Source of the DNA: a virus
Length of the DNA stretch: 39,833 bases
Reading direction: 5' to 3' (one strand)
Virus record (IMG/VR): IMGVR_UViG_3300030102_004069
Span: 1-39,833 of that record
The stretch's first letter is position 1. Each line of letters begins with the position of its first letter. Below the pieces are notes generated by a model. The model saw only the letters and a program-made list of their open reading frames with translations, did not search any database and was not told where the DNA came from. Below, in pieces: positions 8,472 to 14,175 of the stretch. Position numbers and translations under genes: made by a program.

Positions 8472-8498
8472 CACTAGCCCCCCTTGTGGGGGCTAGTG
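8472..8498 (-). terminator. Strong hairpin terminator between early genes and terL
   Basis: A perfect 11-bp GC-rich stem, CACTAGCCCCC paired with GGGGGCTAGTG, encloses a 5-base loop. It lies 10 bases beyond the stop of the 90-aa gene. On the minus strand it is followed by a second C-run and then TTTT about ten bases later, so the U-tract is displaced. It probably separates leftward early transcription from the terL operon and could work in both directions. Confidence 0.7.
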
Positions 8499-8508
8499 TT
8501 AATAGTAA

Positions 8509-8781
8509 TTAACTTTTTATTTCATCCTTAATTAATTGATCAATATGATCATAAATTAAATTATCTAGATCAACTATATTAATTCCCATCTTTAAAGGTT
8601 TTGAAATAACTTGATCACCCTTTTCTAATTCATATTGAAAGTGACCGCCATAATTCAACCTTCTTATATCAAGTCTAATGCATAAAAAAACATAGATAGT
8701 ATATCCTCTAAATTTTTTAGTCGATCCAACTTGAATTTTATTAACTTTATCAGATGGGATAAATTTTTTAGTTTCATCCAT
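8509..8781 (-). CDS. Hypothetical early protein (90 aa)
   Basis: This small charged protein has a central beta-rich region (KFRGYTIYVFLCIRLDIRR, then HFQYELEKGDQVI) and a helical acidic C-terminus (LDNLIYDHIDQLIKDEIKS). It is the last gene before the 8472-8498 terminator and starts three bases after the stop of a small membrane protein gene. No family is recognised. Confidence 0.7.
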   Translation of the reverse strand: MDETKKFIPSDKVNKIQVGSTKKFRGYTIYVFLCIRLDIRRLNYGGHFQYELEKGDQVISKPLKMGINIVDLDNLIYDHIDQLIKDEIKS

Positions 8782-8783
8782 AG

Positions 8784-8933
8784 TTAAACCTCAATTGATT
8801 TAATAGCTAAAAAGATCCCACCCGTTGACAAGATGAACCCAGTCAACGGATCGACCGTGAATAGAATTACAACACCAAAAAAAGCAATTGCAAAACTAAT
8901 CAAAATTAAAAATATGTGTAATGCTATATACAT
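8784..8933 (-). CDS. Small membrane protein (49 aa)
   Basis: Translation of the gap gives a clean frame from the ATG at 8933 to a TAA at 8784. The product is almost wholly hydrophobic: segment one is ALHIFLILISFAIAFFGVVI, then a short FTVDPLTG turn, then segment two GFILSTGGIFLAIKSI. Two membrane passes are likely. The frame fits tightly between flanking genes (two bases from each). The function is unknown; a holin or antiholin-like role can be imagined but nothing specific supports it. Confidence 0.72.
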   Translation of the reverse strand: MYIALHIFLILISFAIAFFGVVILFTVDPLTGFILSTGGIFLAIKSIEV

Positions 8934-8935
8934 AT

Positions 8936-9259
8936 TTAAACCTTTTTATATTTTGTTTTTAATTCAACTGACTCACCACTGATTAAAAACTGGTTATAGA
9001 TTTCCTGATGTTTTTCTTTAAAAGATTTCACGTCAAATCTAGTAACATTTTTTTTGATTATTTCTAAAGAATATTCTTTATTCTTTATCTTACCAACGGT
9101 GAACCCTCCAAACGCTTCGACAATTGGAAGCGTCTCTTCTTTTACGTCAACCCATAATTTATTATAAGATTTTCGTAAGTCATTAACCTCACAAGCTTTT
9201 AAAAGCTTTTGAGAAGTTGCTGCTTTTAATTTAGGCAGTCTTTTTAATTGTGTTTTCAT
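8936..9259 (-). CDS. Conserved-looking phage protein of unknown function (107 aa)
   Basis: The N-terminal half is basic and helical (LKRLPKLKAATSQKLLKAC). The C-terminal part has TRFDVKSFKEKHQEIYNQF and a final beta segment, which resembles from memory an end motif seen in many phage early proteins of unknown function (FDxxxFKxxHxxxY). A GGAG ribosome site lies ten bases before the ATG. Its leader carries the 13-mer TTTGTTAGTTTGT (plus strand, 9274-9286), which is repeated ahead of the 202-aa gene. Confidence 0.72.
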   Translation of the reverse strand: MKTQLKRLPKLKAATSQKLLKACEVNDLRKSYNKLWVDVKEETLPIVEAFGGFTVGKIKNKEYSLEIIKKNVTRFDVKSFKEKHQEIYNQFLISGESVELKTKYKKV

Positions 9260-9309
9260 TTTATTAACTCCTATTTGTTAGTTTGTTTTTTTATGTTTAA
9301 CACAAAGCC

Positions 9310-9338
9310 CACTTTAATGGGATAAAATGAGAAGTCAA
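9310..9338 (-). promoter_or_regulatory. TTGACT element with ATCCCAT octamer, upstream of the 107-aa gene
   Basis: On the minus strand TTGACT (9338-9333) is followed after nine bases by ATCCCATT (9323-9316). This is the same arrangement as at 10312 and 17683. Here the hexamer 17 bases after TTGACT is AAAGTG, a poor -10 box, so either the promoter is degenerate or the site is mainly a protein-binding site. The leader to the ATG at 9259 would be about 45 bases. Confidence 0.4.
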
Positions 9339-9358
9339 CAAAATAATTATTTTTTTTT

Positions 9359-9381
9359 ACAACCCCAAGTTGTGGGGTTGT
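9359..9381. other. Hairpin downstream of the GP88 gene
   Basis: A perfect 9-bp stem (ACAACCCCA with TGGGGTTGT) has an AGTTG loop. On the minus strand it is followed by a run of A rather than T, so it is not a classical terminator. It lies in the 222-base gap between the GP88 gene and the 107-aa gene, just upstream of the TTGACT/octamer element. It may end GP88 transcripts or protect their 3' ends. Confidence 0.5.
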
Positions 9382-9481
9382 ACTTTAGAATTATTCTAAA
9401 AAACAGCAGTCAACAGAAATAATAATAAAAGTATTAATATTTCTTTCCATAATATTTGTATAAATATCCATATAATAAACA

Positions 9482-10171
9482 TCAGGCAACGGCTTTAATA
9501 AACTTGTTGTTGATTTTACGTCCTGCCCCTTTTGCTACAAGACCAACAATCACGCCTTTCGGATCTTTAAAACGTAAGTCATGCTTATCACCGTTTATGA
9601 CTCTGCGATTTAGCCACTTTTTAGGCAGCTTATCTTGAAATACTACAGCAACGTTAGAACCCTTCGCAATGGCTGCTTTAATATCTGAGTCGTTACGCCC
9701 TGAGTCGGAGAATGTAACATTATAATTTTTAAGATCATGATCCAGATAATTTAAAACTTTTGTATAATCATAAAACTGCACATCAGGGTGTAGCTCCATT
9801 AAGCAGCCACCGCCATCAACTTTCATACGGTGCCAGGCTAAGTCACTGGTCCCATTGAGTCGAACTGCAAATTTAAAACCCTGGTTAATAGATCTTTTTT
9901 TGAGCTGCTCAATTTCAGTGCTTAGCTGCCATAAGAATGCATTCTTATTAGTCCAGAATAAATTTGTTTTATTTATTCGGGCCCTCTGAACTGAACCCAT
10001 CTGGCCACGGCCTGACGTATTTAAACAGGCTGCAGCACATTCTGGGGACGCTTTTGGACAAACATTTTTGCCACTTAAATCAAATGGAGCTAAGTGAAGG
10101 ATGGCTGTCTTATAACCGAACTGCTCCCCCTTAGCCATTTTAGTTTGGCTGTAATAATTTAATAAAGTCAT
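9482..10171 (-). CDS. GP88-family phage protein (229 aa)
   Basis: The protein resembles the Gene product 88 family of mycobacteriophage and marine phage proteins. It has an N-terminal strand (GYKTAILHLAPFDLSGKNV) and then a Cys cluster, CPKASPECAAACLNTSGRGQ, with C38, C45 and C49, which probably binds metal. RINKTNLFW follows, and the C-terminal core contains FAVRLNGTSDLAW, FYDYTKVLNYL and SGRNDSD. The function of the family is unknown. GGAG lies eight bases before the ATG. The gene and its leader are visibly richer in G and C than the genes around it, which suggests recent acquisition. Confidence 0.8.
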   Translation of the reverse strand: MTLLNYYSQTKMAKGEQFGYKTAILHLAPFDLSGKNVCPKASPECAAACLNTSGRGQMGSVQRARINKTNLFWTNKNAFLWQLSTEIEQLKKRSINQGFKFAVRLNGTSDLAWHRMKVDGGGCLMELHPDVQFYDYTKVLNYLDHDLKNYNVTFSDSGRNDSDIKAAIAKGSNVAVVFQDKLPKKWLNRRVINGDKHDLRFKDPKGVIVGLVAKGAGRKINNKFIKAVA

Positions 10172-10189
10172 TTTTATTCTCCATATTAG

Positions 10190-10267
10190 TTAAGAATCAG
10201 TAACTTTGGCTCCGCCACGTAGTGGGTTGGATCTTCTGCTACTTACCGAAAGCACCTTGTCTTTCAT
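10190..10267 (-). CDS. Possible 25-aa leader peptide upstream of GP88
   Basis: A short frame, MKDKVLSVSSRRSNPLRGG and then AKVTDS, starts about 15 bases after the predicted transcription start and ends 18 bases before the GP88 start codon. Its ends lie in an 8-bp inverted repeat (TCAGTAAC at 10197-10204, GTTACTGA at 10271-10278), so the frame could be part of a structured leader. There is no ribosome site, so the coding claim is weak. Confidence 0.3.
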   Translation of the reverse strand: MKDKVLSVSSRRSNPLRGGAKVTDS

Positions 10268-10288
10268 GTCGTTACTGACTCAAGATCT

Positions 10289-10317
10289 TATTAACATGGG
10301 ATCTTATAGGATGTCAA
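10289..10317 (-). promoter_or_regulatory. Sigma70-type promoter for GP88, with octamer in the spacer
   Basis: The elements on the minus strand are TTGACA (10317-10312), a 17-base spacer and TTAATA (10294-10289). The spacer contains ATCCCATG at 10302-10295, nine bases after the -35 box, as in the promoter at 17660-17688. Transcription would begin near 10282 and give a leader of about 110 bases. Confidence 0.6.
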
Positions 10318-10341
10318 CAATTAAATTAAATTATTTTTTAT

Positions 10342-10374
10342 CAGGACCAGGCCAGGACCAGGCCAGGGCCATGA
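10342..10374. repeat. GC-rich 11-base tandem repeat
   Basis: CAGGACCAGGC occurs twice in tandem (10342-10352 and 10353-10363) and is followed by a diverged third unit, CAGGGCCATGA. A fourth partial copy, CCAGGACC, lies at about 10377-10384. It stands out in an AT-rich genome and lies just upstream of the GP88 promoter. Short open frames on both strands cross it, but none looks like a gene. Confidence 0.75.
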
Positions 10375-10420
10375 CTCCAGGACCAAAATGAATATTAGTT
10401 ATAGTAGTAAAGGAAAAAAA

Positions 10421-10577
10421 GTTTCATATAAACGTTTCACACGTGCATATAGGAGTTTCACGTGGGCAAGGTTTTTAGTTATATATAAACAAGAAAAAAG
10501 TTGCATGGGCAAGTTTCACGTGTGCGAAGTTTTTAGTTATATGTAAATGAGTGAAACTTTGCATAGCAAAGTTTCAC
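10421..10577. repeat. GTTTCAC repeat cluster with a 40-bp direct repeat and a palindrome
   Basis: GTTTCA or GTTTCAC occurs at 10421, 10434, 10455, 10513 and 10571, and inverted (GTGAAAC) at 10551. Two 40-base direct repeats, 10454-10493 and 10512-10551, agree at 34 of 40 positions and share AGTTTCACGTG and GTTTTTAGTTATAT. The cluster occupies the non-coding stretch between the nuclease gene stop (10598) and the GP88 promoter. The 10172-10597 gap otherwise holds the leader, the promoter and the 11-base tandem repeat. Confidence 0.8.
10551..10577. other. Perfect 12-bp inverted repeat with 3-base loop
   Basis: GTGAAACTTTGC, loop ATA, GCAAAGTTTCAC. It lies 21 bases after the stop of the nuclease gene and has no T-run on either side. 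It could be a factor-binding palindrome built from two GTTTCAC half-sites, or a transcript-end stem for the nuclease gene. Confidence 0.6.
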
Positions 10578-10597
10578 GCAAGATGCGTGAGACGTGG

Positions 10598-10963
10598 TTA
10601 TTGCGTCAAGATTTTTTTAAATGCGTCTCTTAAAGTGAGTGATGAGTAGGCACGAACCAGTAATCTCGGTTCACGAACCAACCAAATTTCTATATTTTGA
10701 GAAGTCCTCTGCGAGAGGGCTTCTCGCAAGATAAATGAAGCACCACCATTTTTATAATGTGTTAAATGCCAGTTGATTTGATACTTTGAAAGTCCACAAT
10801 TCTTGACATCATTTGACTTTAATTCTAGCCAGATACTTTTACCATTTATCAACCAATAAACGTCTGGAATTCCATTGATAGTATTACTTTCTATGCGAAA
10901 TAATTGACCTTTTAAATTTAATTTTTTTACTTTTTGCCAAAGATTTTTTTCTGATTTTGCCAT
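10598..10963 (-). CDS. PD-(D/E)XK nuclease, VRR-NUC or Holliday-resolvase-like (121 aa)
   Basis: The small protein carries the nuclease core in order: IESNTINGIPD (E25, D34), then a strand with WLELKS giving the E47-x-K49 pair, then SKYQINWHLTHY (Q62) and a final FILRE strand. This is the arrangement of phage VRR-NUC and resolvase-like endonucleases that cut branched DNA or act with replication forks. The C-terminus is basic. It starts after an intrinsic terminator (10986-11026), so it needs its own promoter, which I could not identify. Confidence 0.75.
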   Translation of the reverse strand: MAKSEKNLWQKVKKLNLKGQLFRIESNTINGIPDVYWLINGKSIWLELKSNDVKNCGLSKYQINWHLTHYKNGGASFILREALSQRTSQNIEIWLVREPRLLVRAYSSLTLRDAFKKILTQ

Positions 10964-10985
10964 TGAGTTATTAAGTCAATAACAT

Positions 10986-11026
10986 AAAAAAACCCTCAAC
11001 TCCACTCTCGCATTGTTGAGGGTTTT
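10986..11026 (-). terminator. Intrinsic terminator after the 202-aa gene
   Basis: A 12-bp perfect stem (AAAACCCTCAAC with GTTGAGGGTTTT) encloses a 14-base loop. On the minus strand it ends in a run of seven T. It sits 64 bases after the stop at 11090 and ahead of the nuclease start at 10963. This is a textbook rho-independent terminator. Confidence 0.85.
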
Positions 11027-11089
11027 ATTGTGGACATCTATAGATTTATTACAAGTATGCCAACCACAATTCTTAATTATACTACTATC

Positions 11090-11698
11090 TTATTTGCTAG
11101 GCAATTCTTTCAAAGTATTTTGAGGAATTGTCATATTAATATTAGTTTGTTTAGCAATTTGAGATATTTGTAGTAAAACTTCTGAACCAATCATGTCAGA
11201 ATGTAATAGGTCTTTTGCCTTTTCTTCTAACGTATCAAGGTCTTTTACCTCTTTACCTTTTTTAGACTTGTAAAATGCGTCTCTTGTTTCTGATTTACAA
11301 GTATCTTGAAGATAAACCTCAATCTGATCTGATAAATCTAAAAGTTTTTTATCACTATCATATCTTGGCACTCTTTCATCAAAGTTTTTTCTAGTTTCTG
11401 CCCAACCTTTGAGTTTAGTATAAACTTTGGCATAAAGTTTAGATGCTAATTCTCTTTTTTCATCAACTCTTTTTTGATAGTTTTTAACATAATCGTTAAA
11501 ATCTTTTTCAACTTTTATGTAGTTGATAAGGTCTTTATCTATTCCCAATCTTTTTTTAAAAATTGGGTAATTTTGAGAGGATTGCTCGTTAATCTCTTCT
11601 TGGTGTAATGATTCAATGACTTCTCTTTTTTCATCAAATTTATTTTCAAGTTTTTTTAACCAATACTCTCTATTATCTTTACTTATTTGTTTAGACAT
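11090..11698 (-). CDS. Hypothetical helical early protein (202 aa)
   Basis: The protein is highly charged and mostly helical, with probable coiled coil at 1-100 (REYWLKKLENKFDEKREVIES, then EKDFNDYVKNYQKRVDEKREL). Its C-terminal helices end SQIAKQTNINMTIPQNTLKEL. It has a clear AAAGGAG site before the ATG. It is followed by an intrinsic terminator and preceded by a 145-base gap with no gene, so it may be a separate transcription unit. No family is recognised. Confidence 0.75.
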   Translation of the reverse strand: MSKQISKDNREYWLKKLENKFDEKREVIESLHQEEINEQSSQNYPIFKKRLGIDKDLINYIKVEKDFNDYVKNYQKRVDEKRELASKLYAKVYTKLKGWAETRKNFDERVPRYDSDKKLLDLSDQIEVYLQDTCKSETRDAFYKSKKGKEVKDLDTLEEKAKDLLHSDMIGSEVLLQISQIAKQTNINMTIPQNTLKELPSK

Positions 11699-11843
11699 TA
11701 TTGCTCCTTTATTTTTGTTAGTTTGTGTGGTGCTTTGGTTAGGTCAATCCCCACTACTAACACCACAAATTATTTTTATTTGCAGGATTTGTTGCACAAC
11801 TTTTTACTGGCGGCGAAACCCACAGAAAAAACAATTAAAAATT

Positions 11844-12425
11844 TTATCCAATAGTAAAACCACCACTATATTTACAAAATTCAGAAAACCTTTTTACATT
11901 ATCAACTGAAAATGGATAATCTGCATCTGAATTTCTTTTTTTATAAATAGTATTCCACATTTGATGATCTTTTTTAGGAAAATCTGCTGGTGCAAGATTT
12001 TTTTTATCAAGTTTAAAACAGACCTCTCTTTCAAAATCTTTTAACTCTTTCATAACTTTTTCATTATGAATTTCTAAAGTTTTTCTTCTTGCCTCATACT
12101 CTGTTTTATATTTTTGAGTATGCCCTGTCTTAATTAAATGATCTAATTGTTGAGAAATCATTTCTGCATCTTGTTTAGATATTACAGAACTATCGTTATA
12201 CTGCCATGTCTTTTGATTTTTTGGTTCGATAACTTTAGTAAATCTTAAAACGTAATCAGCTAGAGGTCTCCACCACCAAACGTTGTTTCTGAAATAAGTA
12301 CCTTTTTGATCTGTAAATTTCTCTAGCAAATCAAAATATTTATCTCTATCAGTTTCAAACATTTCCTCATTAGGTCTTTTACATTTTATATTTTTTGGAT
12401 TAAGTCCAGTTAAGTCAAATCCCAT
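11844..12425 (-). CDS. Conserved phage protein of unknown function, MGFDL type (193 aa)
   Basis: The start MGFDLTGLNPKN, the block GTYFRNNVWWWRPLADYVL (about 42-61) and the end RFSEFCKYSGGFTIG are hallmarks, from memory, of a widespread phage family with no known function. The middle region is helical and charged (QDAEMISQQLDHLIKTGHTQ, then YEARRKTLEIHNEKVM). A strong AAAGGAG site precedes the ATG. Its start lies inside the end of a 54-aa gene, so the two are probably co-transcribed. Confidence 0.8.
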   Translation of the reverse strand: MGFDLTGLNPKNIKCKRPNEEMFETDRDKYFDLLEKFTDQKGTYFRNNVWWWRPLADYVLRFTKVIEPKNQKTWQYNDSSVISKQDAEMISQQLDHLIKTGHTQKYKTEYEARRKTLEIHNEKVMKELKDFEREVCFKLDKKNLAPADFPKKDHQMWNTIYKKRNSDADYPFSVDNVKRFSEFCKYSGGFTIG

Positions 12426-12574
12426 TTTTTGCTCCTTTGTTTTTGTTTCATTTTTTTTGTTATTTTTTTGGCATATTTATTATCTGCTTTACTTTCAAAC
12501 AAACCCTTTTGTTTTGATCTTTCGACCTTTACAACTTTATTGTTTTGATCAACAGTTATAACTAACATTACCAT
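12410..12574 (-). CDS. Small basic protein (54 aa), possibly leaderless
   Basis: The frame MVMLVITVDQNNKVVKVERS begins with a beta strand and continues as a Lys-rich helix (YAKKITKKMKQKQRSKK). It ends at 12410, inside the next gene. The predicted promoter (12583-12611) would start RNA at about 12576, right at the ATG at 12574. A second ATG at 12568 has GGGA seven bases ahead. Position and promoter support it more than any sequence family does. Confidence 0.55.
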   Translation of the reverse strand: MVMLVITVDQNNKVVKVERSKQKGLFESKADNKYAKKITKKMKQKQRSKKWDLT

Positions 12575-12582
12575 ATCCCATG

Positions 12583-12611
12583 AAAATAAGATAAATAAAT
12601 TAAGAAGTCAA
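12583..12611 (-). promoter_or_regulatory. Sigma70-type promoter with start point at the ATG
   Basis: The elements are TTGACT (12611-12606), a 17-base spacer and TATTTT (12588-12583) on the minus strand. The octamer ATCCCATG lies in inverted orientation at 12575-12582, over the predicted start point. The 38-aa membrane gene upstream ends inside the -35 region. Confidence 0.55.
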
Positions 12612-12614
12612 GTG

Positions 12615-12731
12615 TTATTTTTTAAAAATAAATAAAAAAAGAAACCATAAAATAAATGCTACTAATCCAGTCAAAAAAGGATATTGGAGACAGAAATATA
12701 GAAAGTATGCAAACAGATTTCCCATTTCCAT
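12615..12731 (-). CDS. Tiny membrane protein (38 aa)
   Basis: The frame from the ATG at 12731 (or 12725) encodes MEMGNLFAYFLYFCLQYPFL followed by TGLVAFILWFLFLFIFKK. It is one or two hydrophobic segments with a basic end. It fills most of the gap after the 113-aa gene. No ribosome site is clear. Similar minute membrane genes occur at 16473-16657 and 8784-8933 in this genome. Confidence 0.5.
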   Translation of the reverse strand: MEMGNLFAYFLYFCLQYPFLTGLVAFILWFLFLFIFKK

Positions 12732-12753
12732 AAGATATACGTTAATTGAAATA

Positions 12754-13095
12754 TTACAAGGTAATTTTTTTTATAGATACAATAACAGAAGTAGGAATGA
12801 TTGTTGTATTACCAATATTATCAAATGTTGGTTTGTCTTTTGTTTCAATATAATCAGTAAAAATTCTTGTTATACCTTTAGCTTGAGATAGCAAATATCC
12901 TTTAGATACGCAAGTAGGAAGTTTTTGATTTTTTAAATCTTTTGTTGAACTCCAACCTGCATCTCCTTCTATATCCTGCCACTTTATCTCAACGTATGGA
13001 TAATCCAAAATATTATTTCCTAAATTTTTAAAATTAAAATTTAAAATTTTTGATTTTTGAATTTTTTTATTTTTATTTTTTTTCATGTTTTTCAA
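12754..13095 (-). CDS. Small phage protein of unknown function (113 aa)
   Basis: After a Lys/Asn-rich low-complexity N-terminus (1-30) the protein has a compact beta-rich domain. It runs YPYVEIKWQDIEGDAGWSS, LPTCVSKGYLLSQAKG, IFTDYIETKDKP, and TTIIPTSVIVSIKKITL. I recall similar domains in marine phage early regions with no assigned function. There is no ribosome site, and the start could lie further in. Two 27-bp direct repeats lie immediately upstream. Confidence 0.65.
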   Translation of the reverse strand: MKNMKKNKNKKIQKSKILNFNFKNLGNNILDYPYVEIKWQDIEGDAGWSSTKDLKNQKLPTCVSKGYLLSQAKGITRIFTDYIETKDKPTFDNIGNTTIIPTSVIVSIKKITL

Positions 13096-13101
13096 AAAAA
13101 G

Positions 13102-13162
13102 TTACATATAAGAGTTTCAGAAATATCAAAAAAACTTACATAGTAGAGTTTCACAAATATCA
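13102..13162. repeat. Pair of 27-bp direct repeats containing GAGTTTCA
   Basis: 13102-13128 and 13136-13162 agree at 24 of 27 bases with a 34-base period. Each has TTACATA, then GAGTTTCA, then AAATATCA. They lie directly upstream of the 113-aa gene start (13095), where a promoter or operator is expected. The core GTTTCA is the one repeated at 10421-10577. Confidence 0.75.
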
Positions 13163-13243
13163 TTTTTTATCTTCAGTTTTTATAGACACAATGCCAATTG
13201 AAGTATTAAGATGAGCATTATGTACTTCATTAAAAGCTATCAT
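13160..13243 (-). CDS. Possible 27-aa peptide downstream of terS
   Basis: The peptide MIAFNEVHNAHLNTSIGIVS, then IKTEDKK, starts at 13243, eight bases after the terS stop, with GGAG about ten bases ahead. A longer in-frame start at 13348 would overlap terS by almost 100 bases and is less likely. Its end overlaps the second 27-bp repeat. Weak call. Confidence 0.3.
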   Translation of the reverse strand: MIAFNEVHNAHLNTSIGIVSIKTEDKK

Positions 13244-13250
13244 CCAATTA

Positions 13251-13802
13251 CTACTCCGAACTAATCGCTGTTGGCGTGACGTTAATGATATCTTTGGCCT
13301 CTCCGATTTTACCTTCGAGTTCAGATAATCTTTTTTCAAGTTGTTCACGACTCATACCCTCCAATCCAACATGTGTTACTTCTTTCTTATCTACAAACAT
13401 ACCTGCCATTTGGCCAGATCTGTATTCTGCATTTACAGCTACAGCAAATTGTTTTTTATCTTCTGCTTTTTTACTTAATGTTTCAAATCTTTTATATTTT
13501 TTTAATTTGTCCCCTTCATGTTTTTTTAACTCTTGGTTATATTTCATTTCCATATAACGTACTACATGTGGGTTTTTATTTGGATCAGTTAATCGACTTG
13601 CTATCTCAGTTGGCCCTTCAGGTTTATTTGATTGATAACCAGCTCTTCTAGCTGCCTCTACTTTTGTAATCTCACCCCAGTTGCTAACATAAATATCAAC
13701 AAAAGCTTTTTGTTTTAAAGTTAGTTCAGATGTAGATTTTAATGTATTTTTTCTTTTTGTCATTTCTTGACCAGATATTAACATAATTTTTTCCCAATAC
13801 AC
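13251..13802 (-). CDS. terS: Terminase small subunit
   Basis: The region LTLKQKAFVDIYVSNWGEIT, then KVEAARRAGYQ and the ASRLTDPNKNPHVVRYMEM block (about 28-90), is the helix-turn-helix DNA-binding domain of Terminase_2-type small subunits. A helical oligomerisation segment follows, with FAVAVNAEYRSGQMAGMFVD and REQLEKRLSELEGK. TerS recognises the packaging site and loads TerL. Starts at 13802, 13784 and 13760 are possible; the last gives MTKRKNTLKS, the more usual N-terminus. It is 5 kb from terL and directly downstream of the TTCCYAR repeat array. Confidence 0.85.
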   Translation of the reverse strand: MYWEKIMLISGQEMTKRKNTLKSTSELTLKQKAFVDIYVSNWGEITKVEAARRAGYQSNKPEGPTEIASRLTDPNKNPHVVRYMEMKYNQELKKHEGDKLKKYKRFETLSKKAEDKKQFAVAVNAEYRSGQMAGMFVDKKEVTHVGLEGMSREQLEKRLSELEGKIGEAKDIINVTPTAISSE

Positions 13803-13820
13803 TTCTCTACAAATAATATT

Positions 13821-14020
13821 TTAGGAATTTTTTTTGCAGAAAATGCCCCCTCTGTATTTTTTTCCTAAAATTACTAGGAATTTCCCAGTGTTTTCCCAGT
13901 GTTTTCCTAGTGTAAAATGCTCTAGAATTGTTGCATGTCAACGTTTTTCCTAAAACTAGACCTAAAATCTATGTTTTGAAAAAAAATATTTTTTTTATTT
14001 GTAAGAGAACGTACTAGGAA
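13821..14020. repeat. Array of eight TTCCYAR elements upstream of terS
   Basis: TTCC[TC]A[AG] or its complement occurs at 13821-13827 (inverted), 13862-13868, 13874-13880 (inverted), 13882-13888, 13893-13899, 13904-13910, 13947-13953 and 14014-14020 (inverted). The three at 13882, 13893 and 13904 have an exact 11-base period, so they lie on one face of the helix. The array begins 19 bases from the terS start codon, in a 602-base gap without a convincing gene. Such arrays are typical of TerS binding sites (cosB, pac) or replication origins. Confidence 0.75.
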
Positions 14021-14140
14021 AGTGAGCCGAGGGCCGTGAGTCTTTAGTCTAGTCCCCATTACCCACACCCTTTTCAGAAAAATAATTTTTCGCTAGATAA
14101 CTAATATTACGGTAAATTACCAGGTTTCACGGCTCAGGGT

Positions 14141-14169
14141 TTGACAAACACAGCTCAACCAATTATTAC
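14141..14169 (+). promoter_or_regulatory. Rightward sigma70-type promoter in the 14-kb gap
   Basis: The elements are TTGACA (14141-14146), exactly 17 bases, then TATTAC (14164-14169) on the plus strand. It is among the best consensus matches in the window. It points into a 235-base stretch with no open frame before the convergent 142-aa gene. A GTTTCAC motif lies at 14124-14130 just upstream. Confidence 0.6.
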
Positions 14170-14175
14170 TGAATT

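Noticed and set aside
9397-9420. TTGACT box near 9410 as a promoter
   Set aside because: The expected -10 region (TTCTAA at 17 bases) is poor and the only good box, TAGAAT, is at a 10-base spacing. It would also transcribe only the hairpin region.
10206-10391. Rightward 61-codon frame across the GP88 leader, promoter and tandem repeat
   Set aside because: It runs antisense to the GP88 leader and promoter, has no ribosome site, and its C-terminal Pro/Gly/Gln content is only the GC-rich tandem repeat translated.
10974-10979. TTGACT directly upstream of the nuclease gene
   Set aside because: Only 11 bases separate it from the start codon at 10963, so no -10 box fits before the gene.
13160-13348. 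Longer 62-codon version of the peptide downstream of terS
   Set aside because: It would overlap the well-supported terS frame by 98 bases. Only the part after 13243 is kept, as a weak call.
13922-14059. Leftward 45-codon frame (starts MGTRLKTHGPRL) inside the terS-upstream gap
   Set aside because: Its composition is unlike the neighbours and it spans two of the TTCCYAR elements. It has only a vague G-rich region upstream and no overlap with a neighbouring gene.
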